DNA of 64,000 bases, from NCBI GenBank assembly GCA_964584755.1, contig CAZPAV010000006.1, forward strand, positions 13,777-77,776. Reading direction: 5' to 3'. The notes below the pieces were generated by a model. That model was not told the origin of the DNA and did no database searches. It was given only the letters and a program-made list of their open reading frames with translations. Each line of letters opens with the position of its first letter. Positions within the stretch are counted from its first letter, which is position 1. Below, in pieces: positions 16,169-23,745 of the stretch. The DNA comes from CAZPAV01 sp964584755 (GTDB taxonomy: Bacteria > Actinomycetota > Acidimicrobiia > Spongiisociales > UBA5794). The position numbers and the translations under genes are program-made.

Positions 16169-17026
16169 ATGGAGAAGCGGCGGATCGAGGTGCTCGGGTC
16201 CGAGATGGCGTACGTGGAGGTGGGACGGGGCGACCCCATCGTCTTCCTCCACGGGAACCCGACCTCGTCCTACCTGTGGAGGAACGTCATCCCCCACGTC
16301 TCGGACCTCGGGCGCTGCCTCGCCCCCGACCTCATCGGCATGGGCGACAGCGCCAAGCTCGCACCGTCGGGACCGGCGCGGTACCGTTTCGTCGAGCACC
16401 GTCGCTACCTCGACGCCCTCCTCGACGCCCTCGAGGCTCGCGAGCGCGTCACCTTCGTGGTCCACGACTGGGGGAGTGCCCTCGGCTTCGACTGGGCGAA
16501 CCGGCATCGTGACGCCGTGGCCGGGATCGCCTACATGGAGGCGATCGTGCAGCCGGTGGGTTGGGAGGACTGGCCGGAGGCGGCGCGAGGGATCTTCCAG
16601 GCGATGCGCTCCCCCGCCGGAGAGGAGATGGTGCTCGAGAGGAACCTGTTCGTGGAGCGGATCCTCCCGGCCTCGGTCATCCGGCGGCTCACCGAGGAGG
16701 AGATGGCCGAGTACCGGCGACCGTTCCTCGAGCCGGGGGAGGGGAGACGCCCGACGTTGACCTGGCCCCGGGAGATCCCCATCGACGGATCGCCCTCCGA
16801 CGTGCACGAGATCGTCGCCGCCTACGCGGCGTGGCTGGCGGAGAGCCCGATCCCGAAGCTCTTCGTCGACGCCGACCCGGGGACGATCCTCACCGGCCGC
16901 CAGCGCGAGTTCTGTCGGTCCTGGCCCAACCAGACGGAGGTCACGGTTCCCGGCATCCACTTCATCCAGGAGGACGCGCCCGACGCCATCGGCCGGGCCC
17001 TGCGGGCCTGGCTGTCGGAGCGCTGA
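16169..17026 (+). CDS. Haloalkane dehalogenase, subfamily HLD-II
   Basis: 285 residues (DhaA is 293). This alpha/beta hydrolase cleaves carbon-halogen bonds to an alcohol and halide without cofactor. The full HLD-II catalytic set is readable: oxyanion/halide Asn30 in HGNPTSSYLW, nucleophile Asp100 and halide-binding Trp101 in VVHDWGSALGF, Glu124 in AYMEAIV, and His264 in GIHFIQED. PDLIGMGDSAK is the canonical cap-proximal strand. GGGAGG precedes ATG 16169 by 5 nt. Neighbours give no dedicated halocarbon pathway, so the natural substrate is open. Relatives with this fold include luciferases, but the His/Glu placement favours dehalogenase. Confidence 0.92.
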   Translation: MEKRRIEVLGSEMAYVEVGRGDPIVFLHGNPTSSYLWRNVIPHVSDLGRCLAPDLIGMGDSAKLAPSGPARYRFVEHRRYLDALLDALEARERVTFVVHDWGSALGFDWANRHRDAVAGIAYMEAIVQPVGWEDWPEAARGIFQAMRSPAGEEMVLERNLFVERILPASVIRRLTEEEMAEYRRPFLEPGEGRRPTLTWPREIPIDGSPSDVHEIVAAYAAWLAESPIPKLFVDADPGTILTGRQREFCRSWPNQTEVTVPGIHFIQEDAPDAIGRALRAWLSER

Positions 17027-17097
17027 GCCGCCCCGCCCGGACCCCCCCCGGGGCGACCCCGCCGGCGAGCGGCGACGAGAGGGGTGCAGACGAGCAG

Positions 17098-17592
17098 ATG
17101 ATCGGACACGTGTGGCGGGCCGTGCGGCTCGATCCCACCTTCTACGAGGGCGTCGAACACGACGAGTCGGCCACGATCCCGGCGTTCCTCGTGGTGCTGG
17201 CGGCGGGGCTCCTGTCGGGAACCGGGAACTGGCTCGCCTTCCCGGAGCGGGCCTTCGTCGGGACCGTCGCGGCGTCGGTCGCGGGGGCGATCGTGGGGTG
17301 GGCCGTGTGGTCCGCCCTCGCCGCGTTCCTCGGGACCTGCTGTTTCTCGGGAACCGCCGACACCGGGGAGATGCTCCGGGTTCTCGGGTTCGCGCAGGCA
17401 CCCCGGGCCCTCGGCATCATCCCCTTCCTCGGCCCGGTGGGTGCCGTCTGGGCGCTCGTGGCCTCCGTCGTGGCGATCCGCGTCGGACTCGACGTCGACC
17501 TGCGGCACGCGCTGGGCACGCTCGTCGTGGGCTGGCTGGTGTGGATGAGCGCGCCGTACCTCGCCACGGTGCTGCTCGGGTTGTTCGTCTGA
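17098..17592 (+). CDS. Yip1-domain membrane protein
   Basis: 164 residues. An amphipathic start (HVWRAVRLDPTFYEGVEHD) precedes four to five transmembrane helices. The layout resembles bacterial Yip1 domain proteins, including the central GTCCFSGTADTGEMLRVLGFAQAPRALGI followed by small-residue-rich helices. No enzymatic role is known. The gene follows the dehalogenase by 71 bp, with a weak purine-rich site (GAGAGGGG) about 11 nt before ATG 17098. A GGCGG/CCGCC hairpin at 17598-17611 follows the stop. Confidence 0.6.
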   Translation: MIGHVWRAVRLDPTFYEGVEHDESATIPAFLVVLAAGLLSGTGNWLAFPERAFVGTVAASVAGAIVGWAVWSALAAFLGTCCFSGTADTGEMLRVLGFAQAPRALGIIPFLGPVGAVWALVASVVAIRVGLDVDLRHALGTLVVGWLVWMSAPYLATVLLGLFV

Positions 17593-17597
17593 GGCGG

Positions 17598-17611
17598 GGC
17601 GGTGTGCCGCC
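17598..17611. terminator. Short hairpin between convergent genes
   Basis: GGCGG, loop TGTG, CCGCC lies just past the stop of the Yip1-like gene and before the converging flippase-like gene's stop. A five-base stem without a T-run is only weakly indicative of termination. Confidence 0.25.
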
Positions 17612-17613
17612 GG

Positions 17614-18732
17614 TCACGGGGTCGTGCGCGGCCGCGGACGACGCCGGGTCCGATGTCGCTCCCGACGGCGCGTCCCCTCGGTGCGCCACACGATCCACGA
17701 GCCGAGCCCGACCGGGATGGGCGGGAGGAAGCTCAGGGCCCGGAAGAGGAGGACGGCGGCGGCGAGGAGGTCGGTGTCGGGGGGCGTCGTCGGGTTGGTC
17801 ACCTGCCATCCCAGGGTGAGGAGACCGAGGTAGCCGAGGTCGACGAGCCCGAGGCCGCCGGGGCTCACCGGGACGACGACGAGGAGGCGGCCCAGGGCGA
17901 ACGCCAGGAGGACCCAGGGCCAGGCGATCTCCGACCGCGCCACGCCGGCGGCGCGGATCGCGGCGAGGAACAGTGCCGCCATGGCCACGTGGTTGAGGAA
18001 GGTGGCGGCGACCGCGGCCTTCCATCGATGCACGATCACGGCGAGGAGATCGCGGCGGAAACGGAGCACCGTCCCGGTGACGTCGAGGGGGTCCCGTCGG
18101 ACGGCGCGCCGGAGCGGGGTCGTGAGGCGCTCCAGGAACCCTCCCACCCGGCGGGCGAACTCCTCGGAGCGGACCGCGAGGAGGAGGAGCACCGCCATCG
18201 TGCCCGCCGCGGCCGTTCCCACCGCGGCGACCGTCCACATCCACCCCGCGGCCTCCCCCAGGAGGGCGATGCCGGCGACCGCGACCACGGGGAGGACGAG
18301 GCGGGCCATCTGATCGAACATGCCGGCGGCGACGAGCCCGGACGTCACCATCTCCGGGGAGAGTCCCCACGACAGGTAGATGGCGTACTGCAGGGGGAGC
18401 GAGAACGCTCCTCCGGCGGGGACCGCGTTGTTGACGGCGGTGGCGGTGGTCTGGGCGACGAGCGCCTCGTCGAGGCGCAGGGTCGGGATGACGGCGACGA
18501 GGACGAGCGGGTACGCCACGAGGAAGGCCGCGGCGAGGAGGAGGAGCACGGCCCACCCCGCCGGGCCGACGTCGCCGACGATGCCGAGCACGGCGCGGTA
18601 GTCGGCGAGCTTGGGGATGACGAGTCCGAACACGACGCCGACGACCACGAAGGTGACCGTCGCCCGGAGGATCAGTCGCGCCACGGAGCGGGGGAGAGCG
18701 GGCGGCTCCACGGGCCGGTGATCGGCGGGCAT
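17614..18732 (-). CDS. Flippase-like membrane protein (LPG synthase transmembrane / UPF0104 type)
   Basis: 372 residues with about eight transmembrane helices. The C-terminal region shows the signature of this superfamily, ALGRLLVVVPVSPGGLGLVDLGYLG, and the N-terminal half has NNAVPAGGAFSLPLQYAI. Related proteins flip or synthesise aminoacylated or glycosylated lipids at the membrane; no catalytic lysyl-transferase domain is attached here, so a flippase-like role is the best guess. The start is uncertain: ATG 18732 or the adjacent GTG 18735, preceded by GAGGAGGG; GTG 18768 lacks a ribosome site. It ends in a very basic tail (RRRERHRTRRRPRPR). Confidence 0.75.
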   Translation of the reverse strand: MPADHRPVEPPALPRSVARLILRATVTFVVVGVVFGLVIPKLADYRAVLGIVGDVGPAGWAVLLLLAAAFLVAYPLVLVAVIPTLRLDEALVAQTTATAVNNAVPAGGAFSLPLQYAIYLSWGLSPEMVTSGLVAAGMFDQMARLVLPVVAVAGIALLGEAAGWMWTVAAVGTAAAGTMAVLLLLAVRSEEFARRVGGFLERLTTPLRRAVRRDPLDVTGTVLRFRRDLLAVIVHRWKAAVAATFLNHVAMAALFLAAIRAAGVARSEIAWPWVLLAFALGRLLVVVPVSPGGLGLVDLGYLGLLTLGWQVTNPTTPPDTDLLAAAVLLFRALSFLPPIPVGLGSWIVWRTEGTRRRERHRTRRRPRPRTTP

Positions 18733-18785
18733 CACCGGATTCTCGCCCTCCTCGGCCGCTCCCGCCACCGGACCGTGCGGCGGCG

Positions 18786-19268
18786 TCAGATGGGACGCCG
18801 ACGGCGCGACGAGATGACCCCCGTGTCGAAGCCGCCGAGGTGGAGGCCTCCGGCGAAGCGGGCGTGCTCGATCTTCAGGCAGCGATCCTGCACGACCCGG
18901 AGGCCCGCCGCGACGGCACGGCGGGCGGCGTCGTCGTGACGGAGGCCGAGCTGGAACCAGACCACCTTGGCGCCGACCGCGATCGCCTCCTCGACGACGC
19001 CGGGCAGCTCCTCGGCGCGCCGAAACACGTCGACGATGTCGGGCACCTCGGGGAGGTCCTGCAGGGAGGGGTAGCAGCGCAACCCGAGGACCTCCTCGTA
19101 GCGGGGGTTCACCGGGTAGACGCGCAGCGAGGTGCGGACGAGGTAGGTGGCCACGAAGTTGGAGGACCGCAACGGATTCGCCGAGACCCCGACCAGCGCG
19201 ACCGAGGCCGCCTCGCGCAGGATCCGGAGCCGCTCCCCGGCCGTCGCCACCGGCACGATCGCCGTCAT
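18786..19268 (-). CDS. CoA-binding domain protein (CoA_binding_2 / YccU-like)
   Basis: 160 residues forming a Rossmann-type CoA-binding domain: VALVGVSANPLRSSNFVATYL, VYPVNPRYEEVLGLRCYPSL, VPDIVDVFRRAEELPGVVEEA and KVVWFQLGLRHDDAARRAVAAG. The conserved C-terminal cysteine is in DRCLKIEH. Stand-alone proteins of this type are commonly encoded beside O-acetylhomoserine sulfhydrylase; here ATG 19268 overlaps that gene's stop (ATGA). A role in CoA-persulfide or acyl-CoA handling in sulfur metabolism is suggested by context only. Confidence 0.85.
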   Translation of the reverse strand: MTAIVPVATAGERLRILREAASVALVGVSANPLRSSNFVATYLVRTSLRVYPVNPRYEEVLGLRCYPSLQDLPEVPDIVDVFRRAEELPGVVEEAIAVGAKVVWFQLGLRHDDAARRAVAAGLRVVQDRCLKIEHARFAGGLHLGGFDTGVISSRRRRPI

Positions 19269-20557
19269 GTCACGCCTCCTCCCAGGGCGCGGTCCAGGTC
19301 CCACAGGATGTCCTCGACGTCCTCGAGCCCCACCGAGATGCGGATGACGTCGTCGCCGACCCCGGCGGCCGCACGCTCCGCGGCGGGCACCTGCTGGTGG
19401 GTCGTCGACGCCGGGTGGATGACGAGGGTCTTGGCGTCGCCGATGTTCGCCAGATGCGAGGCGAGCTCGACCCCCTCGATGAAGCGCACGCCGGCTTCGA
19501 ACCCCCCTTCCAGGCCGAAGGTGAAGACGGCGCCGGGTCCTTCGGGGACGTAGCGTCGCGCCAACGGTGTCCAGGGGTTGTCGGGGAAGATCGGGTAGGA
19601 CACCCAGGACACCGCGGGGTGTCCGGCGAGGAACTCGGCGACGCGGCGCGCGTTCTCCACGTGGCGGCGCATCCGCAGCGGCAACGTCTCGAGACCGAGG
19701 AGGAGGAGGAACGCGTTGAACGGCGAGAGGCTCGCGCCGATGTCGCGCAGCAACTCGACCCGCGCCTTGGTGAGGTAGGCGTACTCCCGGAAGTTCTCCC
19801 AGAACCTGAGATCGTGGTACGCCGGTGAGGGCTCCGTGATCACGGGGAAGTTCCCGTTGTCCCAGGGGAAGCGCCCGCTCTCCACGATCACGCCGGCGAT
19901 GACGGTGCCGTGGCCGCCGATGAACTTCGTCGCCGAGTGGACCACGATGTCGGCGCCGTGCTCGATGGGACGGCAGAGGTAGGGCGTGGCGAAGGTGTTG
20001 TCGACGACGAGCGGGATGCCCGCCTCGTGGGCGATGCGCGCGGCGAGATCGAGATCGAGGATGTCGGCGCGGGGGTTGCCGATGGTCTCCCCGTAGAGGA
20101 GCCTCGTGCGGTCGGTGATCGCCGCCCGAACGGCGGCCTCGTCGTCGAAGTCGACGAAGGTGGCGTCGATCCCGAGGCGCCTGAGGGTCACGTCGAACTG
20201 CGTGTAGGTGCCGCCGTAGAGGGAGCGGGAGGCGACGATCGCGTCGCCGGCGCGGCAGATGGTGAGGATGGCGATGAGCTGGGCGGCCTGACCGGACGCG
20301 GTGGCCACCGCTCCCAGACCGCCCTCGAGGGAGGCCATGCGCTCCTCGAAGGCGGCGGTCGTCGGGTTGCCGATGCGGGTGTAGATGTTGCCGTAGGTCT
20401 GGAGGGCGAAGAGGTCGGCCGCCTGCCGGGGGTCCTCGAAGACGAAGGAGGTCGTGGCGTAGATGGGCTGGGCCCGAGCACCCGTCTCCGGGTCGGGGCG
20501 CTGGCCGGCGTGGATCGACCGCGTGTGGAAACCGAACTCGTGATGTTCCTGATTCAT
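19265..20557 (-). CDS. metY: O-acetylhomoserine aminocarboxypropyltransferase / sulfhydrylase (second paralogue)
   Basis: 430 residues, a full-length PLP enzyme of the Cys/Met metabolism family. It condenses O-acetylhomoserine with sulfide to homocysteine. The PLP lysine is Lys211 in HSATKFIGGHGT; YGNIYTRIGNPTTAAFEER and EGGLGAVATASGQAA are family signatures. Unlike its neighbour it appears to have its own promoter: TACAGT (minus strand, 20572-20567) lies 9 nt before ATG 20557, and a 12-bp terminator-like hairpin separates the two genes. It is translationally coupled to the CoA-binding gene. Confidence 0.93.
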   Translation of the reverse strand: MNQEHHEFGFHTRSIHAGQRPDPETGARAQPIYATTSFVFEDPRQAADLFALQTYGNIYTRIGNPTTAAFEERMASLEGGLGAVATASGQAAQLIAILTICRAGDAIVASRSLYGGTYTQFDVTLRRLGIDATFVDFDDEAAVRAAITDRTRLLYGETIGNPRADILDLDLAARIAHEAGIPLVVDNTFATPYLCRPIEHGADIVVHSATKFIGGHGTVIAGVIVESGRFPWDNGNFPVITEPSPAYHDLRFWENFREYAYLTKARVELLRDIGASLSPFNAFLLLLGLETLPLRMRRHVENARRVAEFLAGHPAVSWVSYPIFPDNPWTPLARRYVPEGPGAVFTFGLEGGFEAGVRFIEGVELASHLANIGDAKTLVIHPASTTHQQVPAAERAAAGVGDDVIRISVGLEDVEDILWDLDRALGGGVT

Positions 20558-20566
20558 CGTCGTTGC

Positions 20567-20572
20567 ACTGTA
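20567..20572 (-). promoter_or_regulatory. -10 box directly before the second metY
   Basis: TACAGT on the minus strand ends 9 nt before the ATG at 20557 and no ribosome site lies between, consistent with a leaderless or near-leaderless transcript. Located just after the strong hairpin that follows the first metY. Confidence 0.4.
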
Positions 20573-20599
20573 TCGGGGTGCGGGGTCGAGGGCGACGGC

Positions 20600-20628
20600 G
20601 GGGTCCGGGCCGTGCCGGCCCGGACCCC
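20600..20628 (-). terminator. Strong 12-bp hairpin between the two metY genes
   Basis: GGGGTCCGGGCC, a five-base loop (20612-20616), then the exact complement GGCCCGGACCCC. It begins 9 nt past the stop of the first metY on the minus strand. There is no T-run, as is usual for actinobacterial intrinsic terminators. It would partly insulate the downstream paralogue from the riboswitch-controlled transcript. Confidence 0.6.
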
Positions 20629-20636
20629 GGGCTCCG

Positions 20637-21938
20637 TCACGCGGCGGCGCTGCGGAACCCCCGCTCCAGGTCCTCCTTCAGATCGTCGAGGTGCTCGAGG
20701 CCGACGGAGAGCCGGAGCTGGTCCGGCAGGACCCCGGCGGCCCGCCGCTCGTGCTCGGCGAGTTGCCGATGCGTCGTCGAGGCCGGGTGGATGACGAGTG
20801 TCTTCGCGTCACCGACGTTGGCGAGATGCGAGACGAGGCGGAGGCCGTCGATGAAGGCGCGGGCCGCCGCGGCGCCGCCGACGATGCCGAAGCTCAGCAC
20901 CGCCCCGAATCCGTTGCGGAGGTAGCGTCGGGCGGTCGCGTGGGAAGGGTGGGACTCCAGTCCCGGATAGCCGACCCACGCCACGTCGGGCTGCGTCTCC
21001 AGCCAGCGGGCGAGACCGAGGGCGTTGTCGCAGTGCCGCTGCATCCGCAGGGAGAGGGTCTCCAGTCCCTGGAGGAGCAGGAAGCTGTTGAAGGGGGACG
21101 GCGCCGCCCCGAGGTCCCGCAGCCCCTCCACGCGAGCCCGGACGGCGAAGGCGACGTTCCCGAAGGGTCCGTCCGGCCCGAAGACGTCGGTGAAGACGAG
21201 GCCGTGGTACCCGGGCGCGGGCTCGGTGAAGTGGGGGAACCGCGGGGTACGCCAGTCGAAGGTCCCCGCGTCGACGACGACGCCGCCGATGGACGTGCCA
21301 TGCCCTCCGATCCACTTCGTCGTGGAGGCGACGACGACGTCGGCGCCGTGCTCGATGGGACGGCACAGGTAGCCGGCGGCACCGAAGGTGTTGTCCACGA
21401 CGAGGGGGATCCCCGCCTCGTGGGCGATCTCGGCGAGACGCTCGAGGTCGGGGACGTCGCCGCGAGGGTTCCCGATCGTCTCCACGTAGAGGGCCTTGGT
21501 GCGTGCTCCGATCGCCGCGGCGAACGCGTCGGGGTCGTCGCCGTCGACGAACCGGACGTCGATCCCGAGGCGGGGGAGCGCCACCTTGAACTGGTTGTAG
21601 GTGCCGCCGTAGAGGGAGGACGCGGAGACGATCTCGTCGCCGGCGACGGCGAGGGTGGTGAGGGCCAGGACCTGGGCCGCCTGCCCCGAGGCCGTGGCCA
21701 CCGCGGCCACACCGCCCTCGAGGGCGGCGATCCGGCGCTCGAAGACGTCCGTCGTCGGGTTCATGATCCGGGTGTAGATGTTCCCGAGCTCCTCGAGACC
21801 GAAGAGCCGGCCGGCGTGGTCGGCATCCTCGAACACGTACGACGTCGTCTGGTAGATGGGGACCGCCCGCGCTCCGGTGACGGGATCGGGGGCCTGGCCG
21901 GCGTGGAGCTGGAGCGTCTCGTACCGGTAGGTCGTCAT
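20637..21938 (-). CDS. metY: O-acetylhomoserine aminocarboxypropyltransferase / sulfhydrylase (first paralogue)
   Basis: 433 residues, PLP-dependent, making homocysteine from O-acetylhomoserine and sulfide. Lys208 in ASTTKWIGGHGT is the PLP anchor; NIYTRIMNPTTDVFERRI and LAVAGDEIVSASSLYGGTYNQF are typical. The N-terminus YRYETLQLHAGQAPDPVTGA fits a natural start, and ATG 21938 overlaps the OsmC stop by 4 nt. It lies in the transcript headed by a SAM riboswitch, fitting repression when S-adenosylmethionine is high. The two paralogues are clearly related but not recent copies, differing across their whole length. Confidence 0.93.
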   Translation of the reverse strand: MTTYRYETLQLHAGQAPDPVTGARAVPIYQTTSYVFEDADHAGRLFGLEELGNIYTRIMNPTTDVFERRIAALEGGVAAVATASGQAAQVLALTTLAVAGDEIVSASSLYGGTYNQFKVALPRLGIDVRFVDGDDPDAFAAAIGARTKALYVETIGNPRGDVPDLERLAEIAHEAGIPLVVDNTFGAAGYLCRPIEHGADVVVASTTKWIGGHGTSIGGVVVDAGTFDWRTPRFPHFTEPAPGYHGLVFTDVFGPDGPFGNVAFAVRARVEGLRDLGAAPSPFNSFLLLQGLETLSLRMQRHCDNALGLARWLETQPDVAWVGYPGLESHPSHATARRYLRNGFGAVLSFGIVGGAAAARAFIDGLRLVSHLANVGDAKTLVIHPASTTHRQLAEHERRAAGVLPDQLRLSVGLEHLDDLKEDLERGFRSAAA

Positions 21939-22462
21939 CGTTCCCCCTCCACGAGCGTGATCTCCACCGGGACGGGGCGGGCCAGGGTGTGGCCCACGGG
22001 GGAGGTGGCCACGACCCGCCGATGGAGGGCCGCCACCTCCTCGGGAGGGGCGTCGGTGTCGAGACGGACGTTGACCCGGATGCCGCGGTATCCGGCGTGA
22101 CCCTCGTCGAGGCCGAGGAAGGTGTGGAGATCGAGATCTCCCTCGAGCTCGATGCGGAGGCCGTCGAGGGTGATCCCCGCCGCCGACGCTCCCGCGGCGT
22201 ACCCCACGGCGAGGCAGTTCCCGAGGGCGGCGAGCACCTGCTCGACCGGATTGGGTGCGGTGTCGGTCCCGCCGAGAGAGGACGGCTCGTCCGAGGGGAC
22301 GGGCGGGAAGGCGCGGATGTGGGCCTCCGAGCGGAAGCCGCCGCGCCAGACGACCTCGGCGTCGAAGCGCGCCCGGGCCTTCTCCGGGTCGGTCTGGATG
22401 GCGGTGACGAGGGTCTTCACGGCATCGAGGTCGACGTCGTTGCGAATGGTGCCGTCGGTCAT
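21935..22462 (-). CDS. OsmC family protein
   Basis: 175 residues. OsmC/Ohr-like fold with PNPVEQVLAALGNCLAVGYAA holding the conserved cysteine, and a C-terminal RVVATSPVGHTLARPVPVEI in which the second redox residue of true Ohr enzymes is not a cysteine. It is therefore an OsmC-like protein of uncertain activity (peroxide or persulfide handling). ATG 22462 has a strong AGGAGGAACC site. It is the first large gene behind the SAM riboswitch, which ties it to sulfur metabolism more firmly than to general oxidative stress. Confidence 0.85.
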   Translation of the reverse strand: MTDGTIRNDVDLDAVKTLVTAIQTDPEKARARFDAEVVWRGGFRSEAHIRAFPPVPSDEPSSLGGTDTAPNPVEQVLAALGNCLAVGYAAGASAAGITLDGLRIELEGDLDLHTFLGLDEGHAGYRGIRVNVRLDTDAPPEEVAALHRRVVATSPVGHTLARPVPVEITLVEGER

Positions 22463-22524
22463 GGTTCCTCCTGTGGATGGAAGCGGCGGTGAACGCCGGG
22501 GATCCTCCCGGGTGGGGGCGTTCG

Positions 22525-22626
22525 TCAGGAGCGGTGGGAGACCGGTCCCGGGCGGACCACCCGGGAGCCGGTCATCGCACATCGCCGCGACCGCGTCGGA
22601 GGAACGGGGGGTCGTCGTCTCCACAT
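22525..22626 (-). CDS. Possible 33-residue leader peptide between riboswitch and OsmC gene
   Basis: An ATG at 22626 with an excellent GAGGAGG site 6 nt upstream opens a 33-codon frame beginning MWRRRPPVPPTRSRRCAM and ending at 22525. It sits between the SAM riboswitch and the OsmC start, where the expression platform lies. It is rich in Arg and Pro and contains a Cys codon after two Arg codons. Actinobacterial sulfur operons often carry short Arg/Cys leader peptides, so an attenuation role is possible. Coding status is uncertain; the strong ribosome site is the main support. Confidence 0.35.
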   Translation of the reverse strand: MWRRRPPVPPTRSRRCAMTGSRVVRPGPVSHRS

Positions 22627-22691
22627 GGCGGGCCTCCTCGTCTCGTCCGTGCGCTCCGTGAGCGCCTCGGGCGGGGTCCCGCCGTCGGCGT

Positions 22692-22773
22692 CTCATCGAT
22701 CAGGCATTGGCACCGTGCGCTACGCCGGTTGCCGCGGTTTCACAGGGCCTGTCCCTCCACCGCTCTGGATGAG
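22692..22773 (-). ncRNA. SAM-I (S-box) riboswitch
   Basis: Read on the minus strand, the closing helix P1 is CTCATC (22773-22768) pairing with GATGAG (22697-22692). Between them occur the S-box landmarks in order: AGAGCGGTGGAGGGA, GGCCCTGTGAAACC, GCGGCAACCGG, GGTGCCAA and TGCCTGA. These match the conserved SAM-binding core of the S-box aptamer. It would switch off the OsmC-metY transcript when S-adenosylmethionine is abundant. The short P3/P4 arms make it compact. About 230 nt of leader follow before the OsmC start, with room for an expression platform and the possible leader peptide. Confidence 0.9.
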
Positions 22774-22790
22774 CGCGTTGTGAGGCCGGG

Positions 22791-22819
22791 AGTTCAGCAC
22801 ACCTCGTGGCCGGTGTCAA
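22791..22819 (-). promoter_or_regulatory. Promoter of the SAM riboswitch transcript, inside the 3' end of the SDR gene
   Basis: TTGACA on the minus strand (22819-22814), a 17-base spacer, and TGAACT (22796-22791). The -35 is a perfect consensus hexamer. Initiation would fall near 22784, about 10 nt before the riboswitch P1 helix, so the promoter lies within the last codons and stop of the upstream SDR gene. Confidence 0.5.
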
Positions 22820-23696
22820 GATCGGCGGGCGATGGGTAGCGACATCCGACGAGCTCCTCGCTCGTCGCCCAGAGACGCGCCGCCGTGTCGTCGTCGCGCC
22901 CGGTCCGGCCGGGACGCACCGGGACGGCGTCTGCGAAGTACCCCCCGCCCAGGGGCTCGATCCCCGGTTCGGTGGCGAGATACACGGCGGTGCGGGCCCC
23001 CTCCGTCGGGGAGCGCATCCAGCGTGCGCCCAGCCTCCAGAAGAGCCCGGCGAGGCGGCTGTCCCCGTCCTGGGCGATGCGGGTGGCGACCACGCCGGGG
23101 TGGAGGGAGTAGGCGGTGATGCCGCGACCGTGGTAGCGGCGATGGAGCTCTCGGGCGAACAGGACGTTGGCGAGCTTGGAGCGGGCGTAGGCCCGGTACC
23201 CGCGGCCGGTCCGGGCGGCGCGGGGGTCGGTGAGTCGACGTCCGCCGACGGCGTGGCGGTGGGCCGCCGACGCCACCACCACGACGCGGGCCGGCGCGGA
23301 GGCGGCGAGGTGATCGAAGAGCAGGCACCCGAGGAGGAAGTGGCCGAGATGGTTGATGCCGAACGTCGCCTCGAATCCGTCCGCGGTCCTGCGGCGGGAT
23401 CCGAGGAAGACCCCGGCGTTGCACACGAGCACCGCCAGGTCGTCGTGGCGGGAACGGAAGCGCTCGGCGGCGGCGTGGATCGACGCGAAGGAGGCGAGGT
23501 CGAGGTCGAGCACCGCGACGGGATGTCCGCCGCGGGTCCCGATCCCGGCGGCGGCGGCCTCGCCGCGGGCACGATCCCGGACCGCGATGACCACGTGGGC
23601 GCCGTGGGCGGCGAGGGCGGCGGCGGTCGCGGCCCCGATGCCGGAGTTGCCCCCGGTGACGAGGACGGTACGGCCGGTGACGCTCCATGCGGACAC
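22794..23696 (-). CDS. Short-chain dehydrogenase/reductase (retinol dehydrogenase-like)
   Basis: 300 residues. The Rossmann NAD(P)-binding motif TGGNSGIGAAT is near residue 14. LVCNAGVF and the catalytic Ser (VVVVASAAH) and YARSKLAN (YxxxK) follow, and the substrate region reads SLHPGVVATRI. Such enzymes oxidise or reduce alcohols and ketones with NAD(P)H; the substrate is unknown. The start is chosen as GTG 23696, 14 residues before the nucleotide motif, though it lacks a ribosome site (CAGACT lies 6 nt upstream). GTG 23741, just 4 nt after the permease stop, is the alternative. Confidence 0.85.
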   Translation of the reverse strand: MSAWSVTGRTVLVTGGNSGIGAATAAALAAHGAHVVIAVRDRARGEAAAAGIGTRGGHPVAVLDLDLASFASIHAAAERFRSRHDDLAVLVCNAGVFLGSRRRTADGFEATFGINHLGHFLLGCLLFDHLAASAPARVVVVASAAHRHAVGGRRLTDPRAARTGRGYRAYARSKLANVLFARELHRRYHGRGITAYSLHPGVVATRIAQDGDSRLAGLFWRLGARWMRSPTEGARTAVYLATEPGIEPLGGGYFADAVPVRPGRTGRDDDTAARLWATSEELVGCRYPSPADLDTGHEVC

Positions 23697-23745
23697 GGGG
23701 ACAGTCTGGCAGGGGGCCGCGCCTCGGGGCGCGTCGGACACCGCC

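Noticed and set aside
21935..22696. OsmC reading frame extended upstream to 22696
   Set aside because: The extension runs through the riboswitch leader; ATG 22462 has AGGAGG and matches the family N-terminus.
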